From Entonaema liquescens (lineage: Eukaryota > Ascomycota > Sordariomycetes > Xylariales > Xylariaceae): 64,000 nt of DNA. Under the pieces are notes generated by a model that searched no databases, was not told the origin of the DNA, and saw only the letters and a program-made list of their open reading frames with translations. The DNA is taken from NCBI GenBank assembly GCA_902805475.1, contig CADCSX010000005.1:2863501-2927500 (forward strand), read 5' to 3'. Shown here piece by piece: positions 34,636-47,831 of this stretch; positions within the stretch are counted from its first letter, which is position 1, and each line of letters starts with the position of its first letter. The position numbers and the translations under genes are program-made.

Positions 34636-35580
34636 TCTAAACCTCTCCTCCTAATACTGCGTATCTGATCTAGAGTGGGTGCCTACTAGAATGGGAATCG
34701 TATCAGGGGTATAAACGAAAATAGAAGAAATAAAACTAATTATAAAAAAATGTGTGCCTAGAAAAGATCAGATAAGGAGTCACCCGGCAGAACCAAGTGA
34801 CATCAAGATGGATGCAGAATTGTTAGCGGCCAGGGGACCGAAGTGGATATACGAGAGGTGAGCTAGGATTCCGCGGGGTCCGCCCGGGGTAGTCGACTTC
34901 ATTGCGATGGTAGCATCGATTACATGCATCTGGTCGTCGTATAGCGGAAGGCATCTTTATAGTGTACGTTGTTCTATATATTTGAGGATATTTATGACTT
35001 CCTTTCTTACCAAGGAGAATATGGTTGAACTCATGCTTGCTACGGAACTAGGATTGGACTTAACACTGAAGATGAGAGATTTTTGAATAACGTAACCAGT
35101 CTTATATATCTTTGAAATATAAAAGGTCAAGTCGATACCTTGGATAAAGATTTACTAATTCTGACTAGATGAGAATTGGTCATAAGTAACATAGTACCTT
35201 GTCTATAGGTAAAGATGACCTAGTATGTATAGCTAAGATATTAAGGTAGGGTCTCATATGTAGTTGTAAGTGGTGAATAGGAGTAAACCTCGTTTTCGTA
35301 TAATCTGAGAAAAGTCGGTGGGGAGTGCATTATACTCTATTTCTAACTAACTACCTCTTTTACTTGCATAGGATGAATGGAGTGGCTCTACTTGTATCCA
35401 CTAAATGCATAGCAACCGATTTCTTATCTGCTTACCTTTGGACCCACTAAAACTTTTCTCTGTTTTCTTTCCCGTCAATAATCCAAGAGTCCAAGTTCAA
35501 TGCGCGCCCCTGCAAGGCTGATGCTCTTCATCTCAAATTTAAATTCTTAAGTCGACAGCTCTGCTCTAATACTTATCAAA
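34636..35580. other. Divergent promoter region between MFS transporter and RRP7
   Basis: About 0.95 kb, AT-rich, between two divergently transcribed genes. Nothing coding is recognised. It presumably holds both promoters. Confidence 0.45.
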
Positions 35581-36522
35581 ATGCTTAGAGCATCGACCCC
35601 TTCCGAAGAATTTACTGAACTTCCCATTTCCATTCCTCCCCTCCCATCCTTTCCAGTCGAGACAACACACTGGACCTACCTACGGCGAAATACCCCTAAA
35701 TTGCCAACACCAGATGATTCCCGAAGCCTCTTCATCGCCAACATCCCTTGCGATAGCACCGTAGAGCATTTTCGAGCTTTATTTGCCAGTCTAGTCGGTC
35801 CAGGTAAATTCGAAACCATCAACTTTGAACATGACAAGAAATCTGTATGGTCCAGTCATGAACCTGCCCAAGCTACAAGATTAGCGGCGCACGGGAAGAG
35901 GAAGAGAGAAGAGGAGGAGTTGCAACACTTCGAAATCAAAGTCCGCGCTACCTTACCTCCTACATGGTCACGCACAGTATATCCGAGCGGTAGTTCCGCC
36001 GTCGCCCTGTTTGCCGACGAGAAGAGTGCCGGATTAGTCCTAAAAGCTGCCAAGAAACTGAAGAAGCCAAAACATTATCCTGTTTGGGGTAAAGGTGTTA
36101 GAGAGAGCGATACTACGCCTCTTGGTTCCCGATGGCTGGCAGAGCACAACAGCTTAGCCTTTCCAGATAAGCATGAAGTTCAGGCCTCAACAGACGTCTA
36201 TTTTACTCTATTTAATAAGATGGAGAAAGAAGCGCGTCAGCTCGCCAAGAGGCTCCGCAACGAGCCAGACGAGGATGGCTTTGTGACGGTCACACGAGGC
36301 GGTCGTGCTGCGCCTGCTAGGAGAGACGAAGCTGAAGAGGCTAAGCAGAAGATGATGGAGAGAGAGCAGAAGAAGAAGGAGGAGATGACAAACTTCTACA
36401 GGTTCCAGATGCGCGAGAAGAGGAAGGCCGAACAAACTGAAATGCTGCAGAGGTTCGAAGAGGATAAGAGGAAAGTACAAGCTATGAAAGAGAAACGAGG
36501 GAAGTTCAGACCTGAGACATGA
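35581..36522 (+). CDS. RRP7: Ribosomal RNA-processing protein 7
   Basis: An intronless 313-aa frame. The N-terminal half contains the family's degenerate RNA-recognition fold: SRSLFIANIPCDSTVEHFRALFASL (residues about 48-72), followed by VRATLPPTWSRTVYPSGSSAVALFADEKSA. The C-terminal RRP7 domain reads LAKRLRNEPDEDGFVTVTRGGR and then a long charged helix, NFYRFQMREKRKAEQTEMLQRFEEDKRKVQ, ending KRGKFRPET. Known role: in yeast Rrp7 works with the UTP-C/CURI complexes in early small-subunit (18S) pre-rRNA processing in the nucleolus. The start codon is followed directly by conserved sequence and preceded by CAAAATG, a favourable context. Confidence 0.93.
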   Translation: MLRASTPSEEFTELPISIPPLPSFPVETTHWTYLRRNTPKLPTPDDSRSLFIANIPCDSTVEHFRALFASLVGPGKFETINFEHDKKSVWSSHEPAQATRLAAHGKRKREEEELQHFEIKVRATLPPTWSRTVYPSGSSAVALFADEKSAGLVLKAAKKLKKPKHYPVWGKGVRESDTTPLGSRWLAEHNSLAFPDKHEVQASTDVYFTLFNKMEKEARQLAKRLRNEPDEDGFVTVTRGGRAAPARRDEAEEAKQKMMEREQKKKEEMTNFYRFQMREKRKAEQTEMLQRFEEDKRKVQAMKEKRGKFRPET

Positions 36523-37724
36523 GATGATACCGATAAAGTAAAGTTATATTCCAAGCTCGCCTTAATGGCTACCTCCTCGGCCAGGCCTTGTGCTATCTGA
36601 TGGTATTCCACCAACTTTCATCCAGATCTATTTCAGGTAAGCCCTTCTCAACCAACCCTACCCTCCTAAATGATGACGAGCACGGGGCCAGCGAAGTGCT
36701 GTCGGGCTTGGAAATCCAGGTCTCCGATGGTGCATGCCGAAAAAAACCGTGTTATTATTATATCTTCTCAAACTTGTCTGAAAGGATCTTTTCTCATTCG
36801 CCTTCTATTAATTATTGCGTATGGCGGGTTACTGATGCGGTCTCTAGGCTTTCCACTTAGGCAGTGTGTAAGGGGAAGGACGGTTGGGTAGTGATATACC
36901 TAACACGACATAATCAAGGCAAGACGGCCTGACTAGCAACCCTCGGAGGGCCGTAGTTCTGGGGGCGATATTGGCATCACATCGTCAGTACGGCGTTTAT
37001 ACTAGACTTTATATCCTATTGGTTGCTAGGACGATCTATAAGCGCTCGTCCTACCGGGTTATATGTTGTCAAACTTGATCAGGGGTATCACCCGTCTTAC
37101 GCAAGAATCTTCAAGCAGGTCTCCAGCTGCTAATGCTGTGCTCCCTGTAGATATCCCAATTACAAGTTTATACTAAAATAACTACCTACCTCCCTACCTC
37201 AGTATCTAACTTGCATTTATCTTGGCCAATGCATGTTCATATGTCCAAATCACGGTTTCACTACCCCTCAAACCTGTTATCGTAAATACGCCTGCGCCTC
37301 CTCGGTCTGGCCAATGACGAGGAGACCCCGAGAATACGAAACTGAAAATTAACACTTCTTTTAGAACAGATCGCCGATGTTAAATCTGCCTTCGCTGAGC
37401 CCTGCGTCTCCCTGGGACTTGGAGTACACCACGGGTAGATGCATGCTTTTTGAGACGGCTTGGGGGCTAAACGTTTTGCATGGAAACCTTCAAGGCAACA
37501 GTGGGCAGTGTCATGAAGGCAAGAATATAGCAATACGGCCTTATTCCTATACAGATATGGGATGTTATCTTGTTTAAAACCTGGTCGATCTTATTCCTTG
37601 CACTTTACATCCTTTAGCGATCTTAAACACCTAATCTTTCTCTGCCTACCCTCTCCGAAACGATCCTAGCTCAACTACCGTCTCTATACCGATACCACTT
37701 AATGAACGAGACAAGTTCAAGCTC
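36523..37724. other. Intergenic region downstream of RRP7
   Basis: About 1.2 kb with no supported gene. ORFs at 36588-36860 (+) and 37261-37533 (-) have no recognisable domain. ACTACCTACCTCCCTACC lies near 37182-37199, one of the recurrent spacer motifs. Confidence 0.45.
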
Positions 37725-40700
37725 ATGAAAGCGTCCAATATGAGCAGTCTCAACCTTTGGAGCTATCTCAAGGGGAGCTCTAGTGGCTGGAGGCAAGCGG
37801 CTAAGGTCAACTCTATTGTTCTCACTTGCATGTCGATGATCCTAGTTGGCTGCTTGGTATCAGCCACGTCGAGGAGCGGCGGTTTCGAGAAAGCACTGTT
37901 GTTTTATGATGGCAGCTGCTATGGAGGCAACGTATCCCGAGTTAACATGATGCTTCACTTGCTCATAAATGTCGTCTCCACGCTTGTGGTGAGTATTCCT
38001 CTTAGTAGGCCTGAAGAGCTAGTCTAGCAATGAGTAATACTAATTCCGACTTATGCAGTGAGTTAATTTCTACTATTATATTACTAGATCATATATGGCA
38101 TAGCAATCAGATCGAAGGCGGTTGTCAGGTACTCCTGTTGTTCTCTTAAAGTGTTAACCGGGACTATTTTCCAGATTCCACGGCAGCACGGTTTAGGTTT
38201 TTGCAAATACAACCAGCGCCACTTCTACTTTCGCATATTCTCAGTGATATCTTAGCTAATTCTATTTTACTACATAGGTTAGCTTCAAGTAACTTTTTCA
38301 TGCAAGTTCTAAATTCCCCCTCGAGAGAAGAACTAGATGTAACGCATCATAATGGTTCCTGGATGGGAATCGGCATACCATCAGTGCGCAATGCCTTCAA
38401 GGTCTCCAGGTTCAAGACCGTGTGTTGGGTTTGTCTGTTTATCAGCTCTATTCCTATGCATCTTCTATTCAACTCGACAGTATTCGAGACTGACTGTAAG
38501 CGATACTCTTTACCTGTCTCCCACCCCTTCATCGTACGATCAGTAATACTAAAGCTCTTTGTGTGATTTGGTGTTATTTTCCCCATGAAAAAGTTATTAA
38601 TACTATGGCTCATAGATAGAGGATCTGACTTCCACCTAACAATTGCTACCGAGGAATTTCTAAGCGGAGGGAGTTTTTATGCTCCTGGAGGAAGTTTAGC
38701 CCCACCCTGCCTCGAGCTATATGGTATGTCTCATATGAATCATGCTCACTAGGTATACTATGATAAACTTATTCATATATGGCTCACCAGCCAACCTTAC
38801 CAACTACGCCAACAAGGATTCCGATGTTTTAAAAAACATATCGGCTACAGCAACAAGTGCCGGCAAATGGAAGAGGCTTGATATAAGTGAATGCAAAAAG
38901 GAGTATATTACCTGTGGCGGGATCAAGAACTACCGTGACTTAGTCCTCGTCGTCAACAAGCCAGGCGGCTGGATAAGAGAGGAGACATGGCATCTTACAG
39001 ACAACCAAACCAAACGATGGGATCGTTACGTTCCCGCAAGCAAACCTAACCACTTATTCTACGACGTGCAATGCACGATGGTAGCGTCTCTAGAAGTAGC
39101 TCAACCGATAGAATGCCTGAACAGCTGTAGTACAGATATTGGAGGCACGTTTTATGATAGCACAGAACAAGCCATATACGCTAGTCTCCCGTACTGGCAA
39201 TATGAGTTCTACGATACGGACAGGCTGAGGACGGTTAACGCAACGAACGAGACAAGGTATTGGAGGAATAACCTGACATCTGGCCTACAACCGGGGACAA
39301 CAAATTTATCTGTGGAATATTGCCTTGCAGATGATATCGACGGAACCTGTCATGTTGGCCTATCATCGCCTTTATTACTAACAGTCACATTATGCGTTAT
39401 CTTCAAAACTTGCACAGCTATCGTTGTGACAGTCGTTCTGGGTCGTCAAAACGAGGCACCCTTGGTGACTCTGGGAGATGCCGTGGAGTCGTTCATCGAA
39501 AAGCCAGATCCCATTACTACCGGTATGTGTACTATAGGGCAGACGGAAATGCGATATTTGATGAAATCCAAATTATCCTTCCTATTGTCGGTGCCGATGC
39601 AATGGAAGGTATTTCGGAAGCATCGATGGGCAGTTGTTCCTACGTCGGTATGGATATCAAGCTACCTCCTCTTCAGTATAGGCATTACCATTTGTGTCTA
39701 CTTCTTCAGTAATATAAAGCGGAGCGGCCAACTGTGAGTACTCCTAAAATTTGCAAAACCCCAAGGAGCGCCACTGACTTGAATCAGTATTGGATCATTT
39801 TACGAGAGCGAAATGAACTCATTCGTTGGTGTCCCTTTCACCTTCACGCAAGGTGTTCTGATCGCCAACAGCCCACAGCTTCTTCTTTCATTTTGCTACC
39901 TTGCTTATAATAACTTATTCACTCGACTTCAGATGGCTAGGGAATGGTCATTATTCAGTGCAGGTTACCAAGCACTGAGAGTTACTAATCCTAAGGTGCG
40001 TTGGAATAAGTCGTAAACCCCTGAACGTTATGCTAATGAGTAGCCAGGGCGGCCAATATTCTACATATCGACTTCAATTGCCTTATAAATATAGCCTACC
40101 GCTCATCGCAACTAGTATATTCCTCCATTGGCTACTCTCAAATACGATCTATCTCTTTATTTCAATTGGAGGTAAGCATTTTTTACTATAGGTATCTTCT
40201 AAGGACTTATTGAGCTTATGGACTTTACAGGTTACTTCAGCACACCTTATTTTCTAAATGGAATCAAAGCAGATCCGAGTCTACCGCCTACCACCGCCGT
40301 CGCCCTAGGTTATTCGGGTTATTCCCTTCTGGTTATGCTCGTAGTCTCGTGTTTCTTGATCTTATTGCCAGCGATTCTAAGCCTGAAGAAGCTGCCATCG
40401 AACATGGTCATTATCGGGAGCAACTCCCTCGCACTGTCCGCTGCATGTCACGTCTCGAGTATATCGCATGCTGTAACTTCCAGCTCAGAATCATTATTTA
40501 TTAGTTCCCCAGCGTTATCACATTCTGACCTTCCACGGACCCTGAAGACACCGAAGCGACCGTACAACCTCCTCACAGACGAAACACATGTCGATGAGCG
40601 TGACAGGATCAGCAGCATCGAGATGCGAAACCTCGCTCCGATGCTCTCAGCCACAATACGCCGCTTGTCATGGCAATCAATGCCCTCGAATCAGTCACTA

Positions 40701-40919
40701 CTTGAGCGTACCGAAGAAGACTCCTCTAGTATAGGAGACGAACATCAAAACAGCCCATTCACCAAACTTGCCAGAAGCAAGATCCGCTGGGGTGTCGTGA
40801 AGATGCCGCCCGAATGGTACGCCGAGTATGAAAACGGCCAGGCTACCGTTGAACACCTTAGCTTTGGGGTCGAGGAAGACGATGTCGCGCCCCCCGTACC
40901 AGGACGTTTATACGCGTGA
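37725..40919 (+). CDS. DUF6536-family polytopic membrane protein
   Basis: Seven exons fit in frame: 37725-37992, 38283-38495, 38616-38723, 38791-39733, 39788-39995, 40048-40171 and 40231-40919, giving 850 aa. Family blocks appear in order: GWRQAAKVNSIVLTCM (first helix), FYDGSCYGGNVSRVNMMLHLLINVVSTLVV, SSNFFMQVLNSP, WMGIGIPSVRNAFKVSRFKTVCWVCLFISSIPMHLLFNS, ANSPQLLLSFCYLAYNNLFTRLQMAREW and GGQYSTYRLQLPYKYSLPLIATSIFLHWLLS. Several further membrane helices follow. A Ser-rich disordered loop lies around residues 690-760. The first intron is 290 nt with a weak donor (GTATTC) beside a better-looking GTGAGT at 37989. It is the only choice that gives the family spacing STLVV-TSSNFF. DUF6536 proteins are widespread in filamentous ascomycetes. 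The function is unknown. Confidence 0.85.
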
Positions 40920-43884
40920 ACAAGGCCAAATTCGGCGAACCCGTTTTCGTACCTCAGGGTTTCATCTTAGAAAGGAAGACCGAAATCGATACCAGGAACT
41001 TCGACGGCGTGTGTGATCCCCTCGGCCGTCCTCGGTAGTGTGCGGTCCCGTCCGCTCGAGATGTCAAAAGTATCACCTTAGCTCGCGACGGCCTCGGGTT
41101 CATGGAGACGGGTATTTCTACTTGACAAACGGTCTAGCTCCTACTAGACACTTCGGAGCTTTTTGACACCATACAAATTTGCGCTATGAATGGAAGGCGT
41201 GTGTTCTAGATTTGAATCTTCAGGTCCCTATCTTTTTTTTTATACCAGATACATAGGTTAAGGCAAGCGGTACGAGTCAGTTTGGAGTTTAGATTACATT
41301 CACACTCTATTTTGGTTATTGATTATTTTGGAACGCCCACTTAGACTATATAGAACGGATACTTGACCTTTGAAGACTTCTTGATGTGTATTTGCAGTTA
41401 GGAATGATTTAGTTAAAGAATACCATGTGTATGTTGGCTATGTATCATAGAGACCCCATATTATAGAAGAGTCATTACGCACGTTAGCTGGTCGTGCTAC
41501 TGATATGCCATATACTTCAAGTGAATACTTGTGTTTGCTTCTCACCCCAGGTCGTCATACATGTTTTAGCTAAGCTTTACGGAATTATATGAGATGAAGC
41601 TAATCAGGAGTGGATAGAGCTTATATCATTAGTATATTCAGACCATAGATATTCCTATTTAGCTTCGTTAACTCTTGTAGTTGTTTCGATCATTACGCTG
41701 ACAAAGCCGAGCAAAGATCAAACGTGATACGCGAATGAGTTGAATAAATCATGTTAGACGATACTGGTGACATCACAAATCCCACTTAAAAAAGGCCGGA
41801 GGCATAAATAAAGTGGAATAAAATTTAACGGAATAGCGTAATAGTGTATATTATGCTATGTAATGCATATCCACTAAAAATCCGAAATGAAAGCAGCGAA
41901 GAAGGCATCGCGGGCTTCGAATTCGCTTCAAAAGCGGATAACGGAGTTGTTTTTTTACGAGCGGCCCTTGCCTATCCGTCTCAGACTCACCCAATCTCAT
42001 CAGGGAAAGAGAAATGAGAAAGTCCGGAATAACCTAGGCTTGACCCGAACTGGTCGAATTGGTGGGTGGTAACGCCAGTACCGGACAAGGGGGTAACTGC
42101 CCAGCGGAATCGATTGGTGGGTCGATCTGGTCTAGATCATGCAATAGGCTGCATGAGCTTACGGGGATTAAACCCCGACTTGGTTTAACCCCAACTAGGA
42201 GATCCGTTCCAAAGTTTCGTAGTGCGTCGAGTGGGTAAAAAAGATATTCGCCGTTGCCATTATTTTTTTATTATCTTTTTTTTGTCTTTCTTTTTTCGTT
42301 CCTCGCGCTTTCATCTCACCCCGCGAGTCCAATCGAGCTTGAAGAATTAGCAGATTGGTGTTGCTGCACGCCCCGTACAGTACATTTTAGCACTTGTGCA
42401 ACCTTATTCTATACATAGTATGGATCCCGTATAACGCATCTCATAGGGTGCATCAGGGGATGAAGCCACGCTACTCTTTTACCGAGTTGCCATTTGATAA
42501 AACCACCTTTTTATTATCAAAGTTATTGAAGTATTTCTGTCCTCGTCTTTTTCTCTTATTCCTTTACTCCTTGCCAACTCTTGGCAGGCTTACATATAAT
42601 ACATTCTAATGGATGCCGCATAAAATTGCTTTTCCCTTGCTACATGTAAAACCTCCTGTTGCTCTCCCGCTCTATACATGTACCGTATAATATACTGTGT
42701 CTATACGGTGAGGTCTAGAAGCTTATGTAGGTGTCAATCCGTTGCCTTTTTGATCCTCTCAGATCTCGCGAATACACATGGCATGACATGGTCAACATTT
42801 TTCTTGTCGATCAGCAGGCCATAAAATTCAACTGGCAACTTTTTTACATGCACATATGCATTTATATCAAAGTAAAGACAACATATCGTTCGTTTATCAA
42901 ACACCAATTAGCCCAAGCGGACGTAATGGAGTCAATTAGGATAATACATTTGTATAGGTCTAACTGGAAATGGTTGAGCTGGAGTTTTTTAGCTTGGCCT
43001 TTTTCAAGTACATGCATACGTGCGTGCATAATATGGAAACGAAGGAATGAACGACTGCCACTATATTCGTGTGGTACAGTTCGTGTGGTAGTACCGCGTT
43101 CTATTACTCGAGTCCTTGCTAGCAAGCATCCAAGGCGATACCCAGGCGATACCCATGTACATATGTAGCGTGGCAGAATACTAGGCAAGTACCCCCCAGC
43201 TTGTTCTGCTTGCCTAGCAAGCCTAGCAAGCCTAGCAAGCCTAGGTAAGATAGAACCTGTCTATTCGCTGTAGCACTTTACACCCAAATTCAGCTCCCCC
43301 CCCCTTCCAATTGATTTCGTTATTGCCCATCTCCCATCTCTCTCTCTCTACCTTGCATGGACGTACCCGGCTTAAGGCAGGGTACCTACCGAAGCTACCG
43401 AAAGTTACCTGCTGCCGAAGTTTCCTGTTGAGCTACGAACGGCGATCGACGTTCCTCTCCGAAGTTCTTCTCCCTCTAACTAATTCTAAACTGTGCCACT
43501 ATCTGAAAGGTGGACAAGGACAAGCTTACCTTACCTCGATCTTTTTTGCCTTACCACGTAACCACACCACCGTTTATTCTTCCCCTTCTTTCCCCCCTCG
43601 TTGCACTGGCACGGCATTCTTAGACACGGCAGGGTAGGTGACCGTTGTATAATATAATATTATATTTCTTACGTTTGTCAGACCTGCCAATATTTTGTTG
43701 GTGTGTATGGTGTTGTATCTTAAACGAAGAAGAACTCGTTGAGATTTGGCAATTTTTTAGTCTTTCATCGTCGCTTCAATTTTTTCCTTCCTCCGGACTT
43801 GCGATCGAGCTCGACGAAAACCACAACGTTTGGAGGATGCATAGGTTACGGTACCCACCGGCTTTCCCATTATAGGCTGGAATA
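40920..43884. other. Long gene-free region upstream of SLN1
   Basis: Nearly 3 kb without a supported gene. It includes an inverted GGGATTAAACCCC / GGTTTAACCCC pair near 42157-42190, T-rich runs near 42260-42300, and a nonamer GCCTAGCAA repeated three times plus a partial copy at 43212-43247. A C-run (43299-43308) and a CT-dinucleotide stretch (about 43330-43342) lie in the last 600 nt. The last few hundred bases are pyrimidine-rich, as in the leaders of many fungal genes. The ORFs at 42731-43168 and 43311-43637 are composition artefacts. Confidence 0.5.
43212..43247. repeat. Nonamer tandem repeat GCCTAGCAA
   Basis: Three perfect copies of GCCTAGCAA (43212-43220, 43221-43229, 43230-43238), then a diverged fourth (GCCTAGGTA). 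Located about 640 nt before the SLN1 start codon. Confidence 0.8.
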
Positions 43885-46800
43885 ATGAGAGTTGCGATCC
43901 GGGAGCAGTTAGCAGCCCTCGTGCTGCTTGCTGTGCTCGTCGCGCTCGCTATTGTCTCTATACCTACCTGGATATACGTGAATCGTTTCGTCATTGGAGT
44001 AGAGACTGATGGACTCGCCCTAACCGCGTCTCTCAAGGCTGCTCGTGTCGCCTCCGAAATCGAATTGATCCAGACGACGTGCAACCATATAGTAACGAGA
44101 CTGCTTCTCCAAAACGCCCTTCTGTCGTTTTACCGCGGTAACGAATCCGATGCCCTCTGGGATTCTGCCGCTGCCGATGTTGTCAGCGCCCTAATCACTC
44201 CGCCCGGTGTCTCTACGAATCTTTTACAAGCAAGAGTCTACTCGCGAAATGAAACTGGCGCGGATCGTTCCGGCGGGCTTCTGAGTGTAACGGGTAGCAA
44301 CATATCTGAAGTGAGACTGCCTTATAAGGCGGCCGATGGGTCTCAAGCCATCTTAGGTGACAATCCTTCGGGTTATCCGCCGTCACTGTACCCGAATATT
44401 ACATACTACAGTTCGGCAGATCCCGACCCAGGTTATCCTAATCATACTGCCGTCGTAGCTAGGCCGTTTCCAGACATACGAATTGACTCGAGCGTTGATG
44501 GCATGGTATTAGGCCCACTGGTGATCAATGAGACGTACGCCCTTATCTCATTGACCATCCCGATCCGCAATAATCGGAATGATGATATAATACTCGGATA
44601 CATGACCACGGTTGCCGATGCTACGCCACTCATTAAGATCGCCGCATCTAAAGAAGGACTGGGTGATACCGGTACTGTCCTACTTATCGGTCCTTCCACA
44701 GGATGGAATCGCTTCAGCAAGTATAACTTACCTGCGAATGCGAGCCATGAAGCGGCGTCAAATTTTTCGAATGTCGACGTCAACTTTATCCTGCCACCCC
44801 GGGTCATGAGAGGCCAGCCCGATAGGCATACACAGCACAATTATGCCTCTGGAAAATTCAACCAGCCTTTTAAAGTCTCGAATTATAATGCGGCGTATAG
44901 GGCCTTCACTAGCCGAAACCCTTCGATTAACAATGCCAGCAGCATACTTTCCGCCAAAAACGAACAGAATATCGATGTCGCCGTCGGATATGCTCGACCG
45001 CAGACTACACTAGTAAATTGGACGCTCATCGTTGAACAGGACAGGTCCGAGGCTTATATTCCTATCGATACACTTCGGCGTATACTTCTCGGCTGCGTTT
45101 TCGGGACTGTTGGCCTCGTTCTACTCTTAGTTATACCTTGTGCGCATATGAGTGTTATGCCTATTCGCAGATTAAAAGCCGCTACCGAGAAGTCTATTGC
45201 CCCTCCTGGGTACGCTGAAGCGTATGTGGACGACCTAGACTACGATGATGATGAGGAACATGACGGATCAGGAAGTGGGAGCCGAAAGTCTGCTAATGGA
45301 GTTATAATCCGATTGAAAAGGCTGATCCGGAGATCTACACGATCAAGGATCGCACCCTCAACGCATGACAGCGAGCCACGGAGACGAATTTTCAAGATTC
45401 CAGGCAAAGTCAACGATCGCAAACACTACGTAACCGATGAGCTTACCGAATTGACTACGACCTTTAACGAGATGAGCGAGGAATTACTACGGCAATACAC
45501 TTCCTTAGAAGACAAAGTCGCGGAGCGAACACGCGAGCTTGAAATTAGCAAGAAAGCTGCCGAGGCTGCCAACGAGAGCAAGACTTTGTTCATTGCGAAC
45601 ATTTCTCACGAGCTTAAGACCCCCCTAAACGGTATCTTAGGCATGTGTGCTGTTTGTATGGAAGAAGATGATTTGGTCCGAATTAAACAATCTTTGAAAA
45701 CCCTGTACAAATCTGGCGATCTACTTCTACATCTCCTCGAAGATTTGTTAAGCTTCTCGAAGAACCAGATTGGTCAGCAGTTAAGTCTAGAAGAGAGAGA
45801 ATTCCGGCTGGGTGATATCCGGTCTCAAGTAGCAACCATCTTTGATAAGCAAGTTCGTGAAGGTCGAATCGATTTCTCCGTTGCTTTCTTAGGTACCGAA
45901 CCCGATACGAGTCCCGGTCCAGAACGAGCAGAAATCGACGAGAAACTCCCGGCTATCGGCCCTATTGGGACTGGCAGGTTGAAGGATATGTGCCTGTGGG
46001 GCGATCAGCATCGAATTCTACAGGTACTCATCAACCTCGTAAGCAACAGTCTGAAGTTCACACCCGCCGGGGGAAAGGTGTCAGTGAGGATAAGATGCCT
46101 GCGCGAAATTGAAACCCCCTTCGACGTGAGCAGGACCTCATCTCTATCAAAGACCGGCTCCGGCCGCTTGGGTAGGACCAGGCATAGAATGGGTTCGGGT
46201 TCGAATAAATCCAAGAGCTCAAACGAAATTCCAACTCCTCAGTCCCAGTACAAGGGAGGAGGTACGGCCTTGTCTATCAACCCCCTAGATCCAAAAGCGG
46301 CGCCGTACGTACGCACACGCGAGAGATCCCCAACTCCACCTCCGCCGAGTGCAAAGTCGTTCCTATTCGAATTCGAAGTCGAGGATACTGGCCCCGGTAT
46401 TCCGGACCATATGCAGCAACGGGTCTTCGAACCCTTTGTCCAGGGTGACCTAGGCCTCAGCAAGAAATTTGGAGGAACTGGTCTAGGGTTAAGTATTTGC
46501 CAGCAGCTAGCGAATCTTATGGGAGGAAGCATCTCTTTGAGGAGTACTGTCGGCGTCGGCACCACCTTTACCATGCAGATCCCGTTGAAATACACTAAAG
46601 ACAGGTGAGAAAATATTATCTAAGTATCTAGGCCACCGGCTAATGAGTTCATATGTAGGACGTCTAGTACAGCCTCGAGTAGTATCAAGTCACGGCCGAA
46701 TAGCATCAGTAGCTCGGCTGATGGAGATACAAGGAAAAATTCCTTGACGCTAACACAGACTACAGCGGGTGCCAAAGCCAATGTGCTTGATCAGAAACCG

Positions 46801-47478
46801 CGTCTCGTCGGACTCAGCCAGCCTTTCTTTGCTACCACCCCCAGCGCTAAAGCAGAGGCGGCTCCAACCCCCGATGATCGAATGAAAGCCATCGAGATGG
46901 CTAAAGCAAGCAAAGGCGAAGGAAAGCTGCGGGTTCTCGTTGCCGAAGATAACCCCACAAATATCGAAGTTGTCAGCAGAATGTTAAAATTAGAGGATAT
47001 ATATGATGTGACTATCGCCAAAGACGGCCAAGAGGCCTACGAACTCGTGAAGGCGAACATGGAGAGCAATCTCTATTTCGACTTGATTTTCATGGATATC
47101 CAAATGCCTAACCTCGACGGTCTACAGAGCACTCGCCTGATTCGGAAGATGGGATATTCTGCACCGATTGTGGCGTTGACTGCCTTCTCGGAAGAGAGCA
47201 ATATTAAAGATTGCATGGAATCCGGCATGAACGAATTCTTGAGCAAACCTATCCGCCGACCCGCACTGAAGCAAGTGCTTAAGAAATTCGCAACAATTCC
47301 TGAGGAGCCAGAAACGGCATCTCAATTAACCAGAAAGAGTACCCCGGAAAAGGGCGAGCGGCCTGTCACGGATCAAATGCCAAACGGCAATATTTCCGCG
47401 CCCTCAAATTTGACCTCTAACCCTAAGGAGCGCCCTATGACAAATGGGGCGCATCCAACCACTGATACAACGACATGA
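43885..47478 (+). CDS. SLN1: SLN1-type (group VI) transmembrane hybrid histidine kinase
   Basis: Two exons, 43885-46604 and 46659-47478 (54-nt intron), joined in frame to 1179 aa. An N-terminal membrane segment (about 9-31) is followed by a roughly 365-aa extracellular sensor domain with many N-glycosylation sites, a second segment (about 399-420) and a HAMP-like region with an acidic/basic insert. The dimerisation/phosphoacceptor helix NISHELKTPLNGILG places His575. The ATPase has an N-box NLVSNSLKFTPAGG (from about 718), EDTGPGIP (833-840) and GGTGLGLSI (from 863). A Ser/Thr-rich linker leads to the receiver domain with acidic pocket E1003/D1004, phosphoacceptor Asp1053 (FMDIQMP) and Lys1103 (LSKPI). 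All catalytic residues are present. Known role: osmosensing phosphorelay through Ypd1 to the Ssk1 regulator and the Hog1 MAP kinase pathway. The Ypd1 and Ssk1 partners are not in this window. Confidence 0.96.
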
Positions 47479-47791
47479 TCGCACCAACAATCATTATCGC
47501 AATATTATTACATCTACCTCATATTTCTATCTATACCACGCTACACGTAGCTTCGACTTTTTTCTACATTTCCGATCTTCGACTCGACCTTTAATAACTG
47601 CTAACTCTATTGTTACACTATTTTGTTTATATACCACGGCGGTGTATCGTATCACGGCATTCTTCTATCGCATTCTTGCAGCAGTATATTCTGAAAGGGT
47701 ATTCAAACGGGAAGGCCTGAGAAAACGGCGAACCGGGAGCAGGGACACAAAAGCATCTGGCGAATCTGATTAAAAGGATGGCGAAGGCGTT

Positions 47792-47831
<40 letters not shown>

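Noticed and set aside
32918..36522. Possible secondary-metabolite cluster around the MFS transporter
   Set aside because: No polyketide synthase, peptide synthetase, terpene synthase or tailoring enzyme is adjacent; neighbours are an NLR and RRP7.
42731..43168. 145-codon ORF upstream of SLN1
   Set aside because: Overlaps a reverse ORF of similar length; sequence looks random and contains no motif.
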